Assembly (NCBI GenBank): GCA_965216905.1
Contig: OZ244213.1
Span: 1 to 64,000, forward strand
Direction: 5' to 3'
Length of the DNA: 64,000 nucleotides
Origin: G965216905 sp965216905
GTDB lineage: Bacteria > Actinomycetota > Acidimicrobiia > Spongiisociales > ZC4RG35
Shown here: piece by piece, positions 1-7,339 of the stretch
Numbering within the stretch: position 1 is the stretch's first letter
Layout: every line of letters starts with the position of its first letter
Position numbers and translations under genes: made by a program
Notes under the pieces: generated by a model
What the model saw: the letters and a program-made list of their open reading frames with translations, nothing else
Told to the model about the DNA's origin: nothing
Database searches by the model: none

Positions 1-1109
1 GACTCGATGGCACGAATGCCGTCGACATCCGCCGCAGTCGGCAGGATGTACGGACGCCACTCCTCCAGATCGCCGGTGCCGCTGTCGGCGGCCAGGATCT
101 TGTCGTTGTTGGTCTCCTTGCCGTCGTGCGATCCATAGATGACCGCACCACCGACCAATTCGATCGCCTGGATGTCGCCGTCCATGGTGTTCTGCCACTT
201 CCGGGTGCCGTTGGCGGCATTGAAGGCGATCAGCTTGTTGTCGTCGGCGAGTGCCTGCTGGCCACGGGTTCCCACGTACAAGGTTCCGTTCTCGAACTGA
301 ACGGCGTCGGCATCCTCGGCCTCGAGGTTGCCGAAGTTGACGTTCTCGAGATAACCGGTGGTGGCATTGAGCGCCGCGATCCCGTCACGAGCCGTCGGCA
401 CCTCGGCCTGGTTGAAGAATGCGGTGAAGCTGCCGACCGCGTAGAGCGTCGAGCCCTGGAGGTTCAGATCCCACACGTTCTTGTTCATGCCGGATCCACC
501 GCCGGCCTGGGAAGCCTTGAAGGCGAGAATGGCGGCACCGGTCGTCTGGTTGATCTTCGCCACCTGCGAACGGAAGACGCTGCCCGACTCGACGGTGGTG
601 AAGAGCCCACCGATGTACAGGTTCGACCCGCTTCGGCGGATGACGTTGACGATGTTGTTCGGGTTGGGAGCGAACGGCCCGTCGACGTTTCCGGTTCCGA
701 GATCGATCTCGGCCAGGTTGGTCTTGGCCACACCGTCGATCGAGGTGAACCGACCGCCCACCCACAGGTCTGAGCCGTCGGATTCGAGAGACCGAACCAC
801 CGCGTTGGTGCCGGTGGCGTCAGCCCGGAAGCTGGTCACATCGCCGGTGTTCAAGTCGAACGCGGCCAGGTTGACCCGGGGCAGCGTGTTGGAACCGTCC
901 GTCGCCTGGGTGAACTCTCCGCCGACGTAGGCGGTGTTCCCGACGATCTCCACTGCCCAGATCGTGCCGTTCACACCCCACGACGCCTTGGGCGTGTTGG
1001 TGTACGGCACCGGATCGGCCAGAGCCGGGGCGGCTCCGGTGATGACGATGGTCGACAGCGCGACGACGAATGTCAGCGCCGCGGTCAACCGCTTTCTGAA
1101 TGCAGGCAT
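1..1109 (-). CDS. Secreted repeat protein (DUF5122/delta-60-like beta-propeller), 3' end missing
   Basis: The frame is open from the ATG at 1109 to the window edge (369 codons seen, no stop). A GGAGGG ribosome site lies 4 nt upstream. The N-terminus is a signal peptide: basic MPAFRKR, a hydrophobic stretch, then ALA before DPVPY. The mature part repeats a blade-like unit of about 50 residues with the pattern L-Y/W-V-G-G-x-F-T, followed by an 'x-x-D-L-x-T-G' strand (YVGGEFTQ, LWVGGRFTS, LYIGGLFTT, LYAVGSFTA). This is typical of DUF5122/delta-60 propellers on actinobacterial surface proteins. It is probably exported and may bind other molecules; no catalytic motif is visible. Function is unknown, and C-terminal anchoring or PKD domains may lie outside the window. 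Confidence 0.75.
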   Translation of the reverse strand, partial: MPAFRKRLTAALTFVVALSTIVITGAAPALADPVPYTNTPKASWGVNGTIWAVEIVGNTAYVGGEFTQATDGSNTLPRVNLAAFDLNTGDVTSFRADATGTNAVVRSLESDGSDLWVGGRFTSIDGVAKTNLAEIDLGTGNVDGPFAPNPNNIVNVIRRSGSNLYIGGLFTTVESGSVFRSQVAKINQTTGAAILAFKASQAGGGSGMNKNVWDLNLQGSTLYAVGSFTAFFNQAEVPTARDGIAALNATTGYLENVNFGNLEAEDADAVQFENGTLYVGTRGQQALADDNKLIAFNAANGTRKWQNTMDGDIQAIELVGGAVIYGSHDGKETNNDKILAADSGTGDLEEWRPYILPTAADVDGIRAIE

Positions 1110-1239
1110 GCACCCTCCAACTCACGATGATTTCGAGCCATTCGGAAACCCCTCCCCGCAGGCTCACGGACTGGTCGTCAAGATAGCGGCGCCGGGGAGA
1201 AGTGAAACCACCTGTCTTCGTGGCCGGACGAATCGGACT

Positions 1240-2271
1240 TCAACCGGGGGTCTTCGACCCCGCCGGCCGGCTGCGACCCAGCCTCCACACCAGCCCCCAG
1301 AACACCGCGCCGACCGCCAGACCGATGATGGTCGCCGGCACTGCATCGAGGCCCGTCCGGCTCCCGTAGCCTTCGATGACGCCGGCGAGGACCAGCCACG
1401 GCGCCGTTCCAACCGCCATCCGGACGGCTTCCACCGCCTCGGTCCGTAACGCCTCCATCCTGGAACGGTCCCCGGGCCGGAGCATCGCCCGCCCCACCGC
1501 CAGACCGGCCGCACCCCCGATGACGATACAACTGAGCTCGAGCACCCCGTGAGCGATGATTGCCTCCACCAACACCCGACCGTTCCCCGCCGCCATGGCC
1601 AGGCCGGCGACGGCCCCGAGGATCAAGCCGTTCTGGGCCACGACCCAGGCGGTTCCGACCCCCCACGTCACGCCGAGCACGAAGGTGATCAGGGTCACCT
1701 GGATGTTGTTTCGCATGACGAACAGCGAGAACCCGGCCAATCCCAACGCCCCGGCTCCCATGTCGGTCGACTCGGCTTCCTGCACCCACAGAAAACCCGG
1801 CGGCAGAAAGCCGGCCACGGTCTCGGGTGCGCGCAGCGCCCACAGGTACCCGAACAGCGCCGGCACGAGGAGCAACGCGGTGGCGATCCCGAGCGGTCCG
1901 GCACGCTCGACGATCAGACGCCAGTAGTCGACCGAGAAGAACGAAAGGAACGTCTGACGCCGGCTGGGCCGGACCGCGATGACCGTTCGGGACCTGACAA
2001 TGGCCCGCTCGAGCGCTTCGATCGCCGGGTCGGCCGGACCCAGCCGTCTTCGCTGGACCGCCAGCATCGCCGCGGCGCGTCGGGCCACCCGGGCCGTCTC
2101 CAGAACCGCTTCGGGATCGGCACCTGCCCTCCGCCGGCGTGTCCGGTCGATCAGCTCGTTGAGCCGGTCGGCGAGCCGGCGAGCGACATCGACGTCCGAC
2201 TCCTGGTCGGCGGTGTGATCGACACCCGCCACAGGATCGGGCTTGAGTTCGGACGGTGGTCGCGGTTCCAT
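1240..2271 (-). CDS. SpoIIM/DUF95-family integral membrane protein
   Basis: 343 aa. The first ~105 residues are soluble, charged and probably helical (DVARRLADRLNELIDRTRRRR). About six hydrophobic segments follow, with the SpoIIM-family features FVMRNNIQVTLITFVLGVTWG and a later IIAHGVLELSCIVIGGAAG stretch. In non-sporulating actinobacteria this family often sits beside an RDD protein, as here (divergent, 41 bp away). Its molecular role is unknown; a membrane remodelling or transport role is only inferred from the family name. I chose the ATG at 2271 because it leaves room for the RDD promoter. A GTG at 2298 is an alternative start. Neither has a strong ribosome site. Confidence 0.8.
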   Translation of the reverse strand: MEPRPPSELKPDPVAGVDHTADQESDVDVARRLADRLNELIDRTRRRRAGADPEAVLETARVARRAAAMLAVQRRRLGPADPAIEALERAIVRSRTVIAVRPSRRQTFLSFFSVDYWRLIVERAGPLGIATALLLVPALFGYLWALRAPETVAGFLPPGFLWVQEAESTDMGAGALGLAGFSLFVMRNNIQVTLITFVLGVTWGVGTAWVVAQNGLILGAVAGLAMAAGNGRVLVEAIIAHGVLELSCIVIGGAAGLAVGRAMLRPGDRSRMEALRTEAVEAVRMAVGTAPWLVLAGVIEGYGSRTGLDAVPATIIGLAVGAVFWGLVWRLGRSRPAGSKTPG

Positions 2272-2312
2272 GAGGTCAGCAGATCTTGTCACACGCACGC
2301 CCGGAGGGACAG

Positions 2313-3047
2313 ATGGATCTCGAGCGCAGACTCGACATCGAGACTTCGGAGGGGGTCCCGATCTCCCTCACGATGGCCGGCCTCGGATCGAGGATTCTGG
2401 CCGGGACGGTCGATGCGGCCATCTCGATCGGGGTGCTCATCCTGATGGTGATGTCGCTCGGCCTGGCCGGCTCGATCTCGGGCGGTGTCATGGACGTGGC
2501 GGCGGCACTGATGGGAGCTGGGGTCTTGATCCTGTTCATCGGCGTGCCGATCGCATTCGAGACGCTGGTCAATGGGAGAACGGTCGGCAAGATGGCGGTC
2601 GGACTCCGAGTCGTGATGAACGACGGCTCCCCGGTCACGCTGTGGCCGTCGACCGTTCGAAACCTCGCCCGCCTGGTGGATCTCCTCCCGGCGTTCTATG
2701 CCGCCGGACTCCTGTCGATGCTCGTCACCAGCCGGGAGCAACGCCTCGGTGATCTCATGGCCGGCACGATCGTGGTCCGAGACCGCATCCGGCGACCGGC
2801 CCGGGGTGGCGCATACCCGATCCCCGCCGGACCGCCGTGGGACGTCCGGATGGTCACCGACGAGGAGATCGCCCTCGTCACCAGATTCCTGGATCGTTCC
2901 GATCAGCTCCAGCCGGCCGCGCGCCGACAGCTCGCCGACTCCCTGTCCGCCTCCATCCGGCCCAAGGTGACGGGTGCCCCGTCGACGATCGACGCCGAGC
3001 TGCTGCTCCGGGGAGTGGTGGCACACCATCGGGCCGGAAAGGGCTGA
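2313..3047 (+). CDS. RDD-family membrane protein
   Basis: 244 aa. The start is the ATG at 2313, because GGAGGG lies just upstream (2303-2308); a longer frame from 2286 has no such site. The RDD domain spans roughly residues 20-155. Its first helix carries the R and D (SRILAGTVDAAISIGVL), and a later helix carries G-K-x-x-x-G-L-R-V (GKMAVGLRVV), followed by GDLMAGTIVV. The C-terminal ~85 residues are cytoplasmic and uncharacterised, with an E-I-A-L-V-TRFLDR helix and no recognisable motif. RDD proteins are multi-pass and of mostly unknown function. The divergent SpoIIM partner suggests a joint membrane role (inference). Confidence 0.85.
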   Translation: MDLERRLDIETSEGVPISLTMAGLGSRILAGTVDAAISIGVLILMVMSLGLAGSISGGVMDVAAALMGAGVLILFIGVPIAFETLVNGRTVGKMAVGLRVVMNDGSPVTLWPSTVRNLARLVDLLPAFYAAGLLSMLVTSREQRLGDLMAGTIVVRDRIRRPARGGAYPIPAGPPWDVRMVTDEEIALVTRFLDRSDQLQPAARRQLADSLSASIRPKVTGAPSTIDAELLLRGVVAHHRAGKG

Positions 3048-3084
3048 CGGCTCCGCCGACGCCACCCGGCCGAATCGGCGCCGG

Positions 3085-3768
3085 TCATCGACCGGGCGAC
3101 CGCTCCCCCAGCGCCGCCAGGGCCACCCGGGCCGCCGCCTGCTGTGCCTCCTTCTTGGAGGCTCCCGAACCCGAACCCAGGACTGCCTCACCGACCGACA
3201 CGACCGCTGTGAAGACGCGGGCGTGGTCGGGACCGTCGACGTCCATGGCGTAGCGGGGCCGATCGCCTTCGGTGGCCAAGCGCTCCTGGAGACGGGTCTT
3301 GTAGTCACGCCGGCCCGGTGACTCTGCTTTGGCGTCGATGATCGACTCCCAATGGGCGAGCACCACCCGCCGGGCGGCCGCGATTCCGCCATCGACGTAG
3401 ATGGCGGCGATCAGCGCCTCCATGGCATCGGCGAGAATCGACGACTTGTCGGCTCCCCGTGACTGCCGCTCGCCCACACCCAACCGCAGCGCATCGCCGA
3501 GACCGATCTCGCGCGCCACCGCCGCCAACTCGACCCGGTTGACACAGCCGGCCCGCACCTTGGCCATCTGCCCTTCGCTCAGATCCGGCTGGGTGATGAA
3601 GAGGTATTCGGTCACGACGAGCTGAAGCACCGCGTCACCGACGAACTCCAGGCGCTCGTTGTCCTCGGCGTCGTGATGCTCGCTGGCGTACGACCGATGG
3701 GTCAGCGCCTGTTCCAGGAGGGCGGGATCCTCGAACCGGTATCCGAGCGCGGTCTCGAGCGGAGTCAA
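3085..3768 (-). CDS. rnc: Ribonuclease III
   Basis: 227 aa, the usual length. It cleaves double-stranded RNA in rRNA and mRNA processing. The catalytic signature NERLEFVGDAVL is at about residues 37-48. The second acidic cluster is in DKSSILADAMEALIAAIYVDGG. The dsRNA-binding domain begins at DYKTRLQERLA and ends with GSGSGASKKEAQQAAARVAL. Its ATG overlaps the plsX stop by 4 bp (ATGA), so the two are translationally coupled. It is the last gene of the minus-strand block. Confidence 0.97.
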   Translation of the reverse strand: MTPLETALGYRFEDPALLEQALTHRSYASEHHDAEDNERLEFVGDAVLQLVVTEYLFITQPDLSEGQMAKVRAGCVNRVELAAVAREIGLGDALRLGVGERQSRGADKSSILADAMEALIAAIYVDGGIAAARRVVLAHWESIIDAKAESPGRRDYKTRLQERLATEGDRPRYAMDVDGPDHARVFTAVVSVGEAVLGSGSGASKKEAQQAAARVALAALGERSPGR

Positions 3769-4736
3769 CCGGCCAAGACCTCTGCGACATGGCCGACCAG
3801 CCCTCCGGCCGCGGCCTCCGACGCCATCACCAATGCGTTGGCGACCGCCTTGCGCGATGACGATCCGTGAGCGATCACCACCACTCCCTCCACCCCGAGG
3901 AGATACGCGCCGCCGGTCGCCTCGTAATCGATCGTCTCGAGGACCGGGGCGAGAGCGTGGGAGAGTTCGGCGCGGGCCGCCTCGCTCATGCCGGCGGATG
4001 CACCCGCCACCAGCGCCGAGAACAACGAGGCGGAGCCTTCGATCGTCTTGAGCAGCACGTTGCCGGTGAAGCCGTCGGTCACGATCACGTCGACCCGATC
4101 GGTGGCCACGTCCCGACCTTCCACGTTGCCGACGAATGGCAGCGGGGCGTCCTCCAGCATGTCGAATGCTGCACGCTCCAGTGCCCGGCCCTTCCCGCGC
4201 TCTTCGCCATTCGACAGCAGACCCACTCTCGCCGGGGTTCGGCCGAAGGACACCTCGGCCAGGGCGGCACCCATCCGCGCGAACTGGACGAGATGCTCCG
4301 GCTTCACTTCGGGGTTGGCGCCGGAATCAAGCACAACCGTCGGCGATTCGATTCCCGGAATCACCGAGGCGATGGTGGGTCGGCTGACACCGTCGAGCCG
4401 CCCGATGACGATTGCGGCGGAGGCCATCGCCGCGCCGGTCGAACCTGCCGATACGAATCCCTCGACCTCTCCGGCGGCGACGAGCTTGGAACAGACGACG
4501 ACGGACGCATCCTGTTTGTCCCGTACGGCTCGGGCCGGGTCGTCACCCATACCGATGATCGTCGGAGCGTGCACGACGGACACCAGATCGGCTGCGTCGC
4601 CGAGTTCGGCTCGAACGACCGCCTCGTCTCCCACCACGACCACGTCGACCCCTCGCTCCGCGGCGCCGATGGCGCCGGCGATCGTCTCGACAGGCGCCCG
4701 ATCACCACCCATGGCGTCGAGCGCAATCCGTGGCAT
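3765..4736 (-). CDS. plsX: Phosphate acyltransferase PlsX
   Basis: 323 aa. PlsX makes acyl-phosphate from acyl-ACP, the first step of the PlsX/PlsY phosphatidic acid pathway, as a peripheral membrane enzyme. The N-terminus is IALDAMGGDRAP, followed by the family motifs DDPARAVRDKQDAS, FVSAGSTGAAMA, VLDSGANPEVKPEHL and DGFTGNVLLKT. It lies 32 bp downstream of rpmF (rpmF-plsX is a widely conserved pair) and overlaps rnc by 4 bp. The only PlsY-like gene in this window (29677-30282) has altered catalytic motifs, so the true partner may be elsewhere. Confidence 0.96.
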   Translation of the reverse strand: MPRIALDAMGGDRAPVETIAGAIGAAERGVDVVVVGDEAVVRAELGDAADLVSVVHAPTIIGMGDDPARAVRDKQDASVVVCSKLVAAGEVEGFVSAGSTGAAMASAAIVIGRLDGVSRPTIASVIPGIESPTVVLDSGANPEVKPEHLVQFARMGAALAEVSFGRTPARVGLLSNGEERGKGRALERAAFDMLEDAPLPFVGNVEGRDVATDRVDVIVTDGFTGNVLLKTIEGSASLFSALVAGASAGMSEAARAELSHALAPVLETIDYEATGGAYLLGVEGVVVIAHGSSSRKAVANALVMASEAAAGGLVGHVAEVLAG

Positions 4737-4768
4737 CGGTCAGGTCCCCGGGGCAGATGCGAACGGAG

Positions 4769-4945
4769 TCACTCCGTCTCGATCACTTCCCGACCGTTAT
4801 AGGTACCGCACTCACGACAGGCGCGATGAGGCAGCTTCGGGCTCTTGCACCGCGGGCACTCGGAGAGGGTTGGCCGGGCCAGCTTCCATTGCGACTTGCG
4901 CCGGCGCGTGCGCATCCGCGACATCTTCTTCTTTGGCACCGCCAT
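4769..4945 (-). CDS. rpmF: 50S ribosomal protein L32
   Basis: 58 aa, starting MAVPKKKMSRMRTRRRKSQW, the standard L32 N-terminus. It keeps a zinc ribbon of two CxxC pairs (CPRC and CREC) separated by nine residues, so it is the zinc-binding (C+) form. The frame stays open upstream to 5332, but homology begins only at this ATG. It lies between DUF177 (44 bp upstream) and plsX (32 bp downstream), the usual order. Confidence 0.97.
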   Translation of the reverse strand: MAVPKKKMSRMRTRRRKSQWKLARPTLSECPRCKSPKLPHRACRECGTYNGREVIETE

Positions 4946-4989
4946 CTGGGCGCTCCTCCACGCGTCAAATGCCTCCCTCTTCGGGAGAC

Positions 4990-5553
4990 CTACCGGTACT
5001 TCGATGACTGCGAATCGGTAATGCTCTCCGGGGTGGGTCCGTCGAACAGCTCGCGAAGCGCAGCAAACGGCGACTCGACCGCCTCTTCGTGGCCGTCGCA
5101 CGGGTCCGTATTCAAGTCGGTTCCACACGTGGGGCAAAGTCCCCGACACGTCGAACCGCATCTCGGGGCGACGGGAAGGGCCAGTGACACTTCGTCGTGA
5201 ACGACCGAGCCGATATCGATCCGGCCACCCGGTTCGATCGGCAATTCGTCTTCGTCCCGAGGATGGTGGCGATACACGGCTTCCACCGGGATATCCACTT
5301 CCTCGGCCCATTCGGTGAGACAGGACGAGCACCGGACGTCGAAGACGGCATGAGCCGTGCCGCGCGCCACCACTCCGTCCGTCGTCGATCGGAGATCCAC
5401 CGCGAAGGACACCCGGTCATTCACCGACGCGTCGGCCAACGCCGCCTCCACTTCGACGAATCCCTCCTCGCGCCGGGACGAGCCGGGCCGCGCCAGCAGA
5501 TCGGAGATCTGCAATCGGTGCTCCCGAGCCGAAGGCGAAGTGGTCGACGTCAT
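4990..5553 (-). CDS. DUF177/YceD-family protein (large-subunit rRNA accumulation factor)
   Basis: 187 aa. DUF177 (YceD/Rv2926c-like) proteins precede rpmF in most bacteria and are linked to 23S rRNA accumulation and L32 expression. Visible family features are the CSSCLTEW pair near residue 75 and the C-terminal cysteine cluster CRGLCPTCGTDLN...C, probably metal-binding. The start was set at the ATG at 5553 (MTSTTSPSAREHRL), because homology starts near HRLQISDLL. The frame also allows 5607. Neither start has a strong ribosome site. Confidence 0.9.
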   Translation of the reverse strand: MTSTTSPSAREHRLQISDLLARPGSSRREEGFVEVEAALADASVNDRVSFAVDLRSTTDGVVARGTAHAVFDVRCSSCLTEWAEEVDIPVEAVYRHHPRDEDELPIEPGGRIDIGSVVHDEVSLALPVAPRCGSTCRGLCPTCGTDLNTDPCDGHEEAVESPFAALRELFDGPTPESITDSQSSKYR

Positions 5554-5621
5554 GGGGAGCCGAAGGTTACGACCACCCTCGCGCTTTCCGAACTCGGGCC
5601 GGGTCATCGCCCGGTCCCTGC

Positions 5622-6218
5622 TCAGATCGGGACGTCCGGCGCCGGGGGGCGGGCGCGATGCAACTCGGCCCGCGCCTCGTGGACCTGCCGGAGCAGGCCG
5701 GCCATCAGCGACTCGATCTCCTCGAGGCGGCGCTCGATCTCGTCCTCGGCCTCGAGCCGGAGCCGTCGTGCCTCACCCTCGGCCCGGCGGACGAGGATGT
5801 TGGCCTCCTCCACCGCCTCGGCCAGCACGTAGGACTCCGAGACCATGCGACGACTCTCGGCCCGCGCCCGGTTCACGATCTCCTGGGCGCGCTCGTTGGT
5901 TCGCGCGATGAACGCCTCCCGTTCCCGGACCATCCACCGTGCCGCCCGGAGTTCGTCGGGGAGTTCCGAACGAAGCCGGTGCAACATGTCGAGGAAGTCC
6001 TCGCGATCGACCAGCACGGACGTGGAGAGTGGGACCGACTTCGCAACATCGATGTGAGCGATCATCTCGTCGATCATGTCTTGCAGCTCGCCGACCGCCG
6101 ATGAGGCCGAAGGCGGGCGGGCAGCCCGGGTTTCTCCCGGTCCGGGATCGGGTTCGTGCCGACCCGGGGCGTCGATCTCGTCGAAGTCGGGTTCGGATTC
6201 AGGGGGGTGCTCGGTCAT
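5622..6218 (-). CDS. DivIVA-like coiled-coil protein (Rv2927c-type)
   Basis: 198 aa. The first ~45 residues are acidic and proline-rich, presumably disordered. The rest is almost all helix, with a coiled coil of about residues 75-185 rich in R, E and A (ERAQEIVNRARAESRRMV, EGEARRLRLEAEDEIERRLEE). No membrane segment is present. The same position between coaD and DUF177/rnc is taken in mycobacteria by Rv2927c, a DivIVA-domain protein. A scaffold role at the cell pole or septum is inferred. It overlaps coaD by 4 bp upstream. Confidence 0.8.
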   Translation of the reverse strand: MTEHPPESEPDFDEIDAPGRHEPDPGPGETRAARPPSASSAVGELQDMIDEMIAHIDVAKSVPLSTSVLVDREDFLDMLHRLRSELPDELRAARWMVREREAFIARTNERAQEIVNRARAESRRMVSESYVLAEAVEEANILVRRAEGEARRLRLEAEDEIERRLEEIESLMAGLLRQVHEARAELHRARPPAPDVPI

Positions 6219-6688
6219 GAGAGCTTCTCCTCGAGTGCCTTCTGAACGGGAGCCGGAACGAGGGTATGCACGTCACCGCCCAGCCGGGCGACCTCCCGGA
6301 CCAGGGACGACGACAGGTAGCTCCACTCCGGGCTGGTGGGGATGAACATCGTGTCGACCTGGCGCAACGCGTTGTTCATCTGGGCCATCTGCAACTCGTA
6401 GTCGAAATCCGAGACGGCCCGCAGGCCCTTGACCATCACGTCGACGCCACGGTCGACCGCAAAGTCGACGAGGAGCCCGTCGAACAGGTCGACCGACACG
6501 TTGTCGAGTTCCTGGAGTGAGCGTCGCAACAGATCCACCCGCTCCTCGGCACTGAACAGCGGGCTCTTGGATGGGTTGGCGACCACCGCGATCACGAGGT
6601 GATCGAAGATGGCCGAACAACGCCGCATCACGTCGACATGGCCGTTGGTCGGTGGGTCGAAGCTCCCGGGGCAGAGCGCCGTGGTCAT
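6215..6688 (-). CDS. coaD: Phosphopantetheine adenylyltransferase
   Basis: 157 aa. CoaD transfers AMP from ATP to 4'-phosphopantetheine, the penultimate step of CoA synthesis. It carries the nucleotidyltransferase motif PGSFDPPTNGH at residues 7-17 (TxGH-type), the family motif VKGLRAVSDFDYE, and the C-terminal YLSSSLVREVA with the ISSTxVR-like loop. Length is normal. It is coupled by 4-bp overlaps to rsmD upstream and the DivIVA-like gene downstream; rsmD-coaD is a near-universal pair. Confidence 0.97.
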   Translation of the reverse strand: MTTALCPGSFDPPTNGHVDVMRRCSAIFDHLVIAVVANPSKSPLFSAEERVDLLRRSLQELDNVSVDLFDGLLVDFAVDRGVDVMVKGLRAVSDFDYELQMAQMNNALRQVDTMFIPTSPEWSYLSSSLVREVARLGGDVHTLVPAPVQKALEEKLS

Positions 6689-7239
6689 GATTCCTCAGTG
6701 GTCTCGGTGACGTACCGAATGATTCTGGTGTCTCCGTGGCGTCGTTCGTCGGCAATCACGAGATCCCGAGGTCGCGGGACGGGCGCCACCGCTCTGCGGG
6801 TGATCACGATCACGCCCGCCGGGTCGATCCGGTCCCGGATCGCCCCCAACACCGATTCGAGCGACACCCGGTCCAGGTCCCACGGCGGGTCACAGAACAC
6901 GATGTCGAACACCGGTCCCGGATCACCGAGGTACCGCTCCACGCGAGCGGTCACCACCGCCGCCCGGTCGCCGGCCTCGAGTGCCTCGAGATTCGACCGC
7001 AGGGCGGTGAGGGCCTTTCGACCTCGCTCTACGAAGACTGCGGTCGAGGCTCCCCGGCTCAGCGCTTCGATGCCGAGGCTTCCGGATCCCGCATACAGGT
7101 CGGCGACCCGTGCCTGCGAAACCGCCGGCGCCAGCGACGAGAAGAGCGACTCCTTGACCTTGTCGGTCACCGGCCTGGTCCCACGCGTGTCCGGCGCCAC
7201 CAGCCGGCGACCCTTCCATTGCCCGGCGATCACCCGCAT
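6685..7239 (-). CDS. rsmD: 16S rRNA (guanine966-N2)-methyltransferase
   Basis: 184 aa. A SAM-dependent rRNA methyltransferase. It starts MRVIAGQWKGRRL, the family N-terminus. The SAM-binding loop is VADLYAGSGSLGIEALSRGA and the catalytic D-P-P-W (NPPY-type) is in DIVFCDPPWDLD. I chose 7239 over 7287 because homology begins there and a TACTGT hexamer (7246-7251, minus) ends 6 nt upstream, fitting leaderless transcription. It overlaps coaD by 4 bp. Confidence 0.95.
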   Translation of the reverse strand: MRVIAGQWKGRRLVAPDTRGTRPVTDKVKESLFSSLAPAVSQARVADLYAGSGSLGIEALSRGASTAVFVERGRKALTALRSNLEALEAGDRAAVVTARVERYLGDPGPVFDIVFCDPPWDLDRVSLESVLGAIRDRIDPAGVIVITRRAVAPVPRPRDLVIADERRHGDTRIIRYVTETTEES

Positions 7240-7339
7240 CCCACCACAGTAAGCGACGAGGACCCGCGCACCCGGTGACTCCACCACACCGGCACCAGCC
7301 GGCCCGGTGGCGGCAGGCCGATGCCACCACCACCGGTCC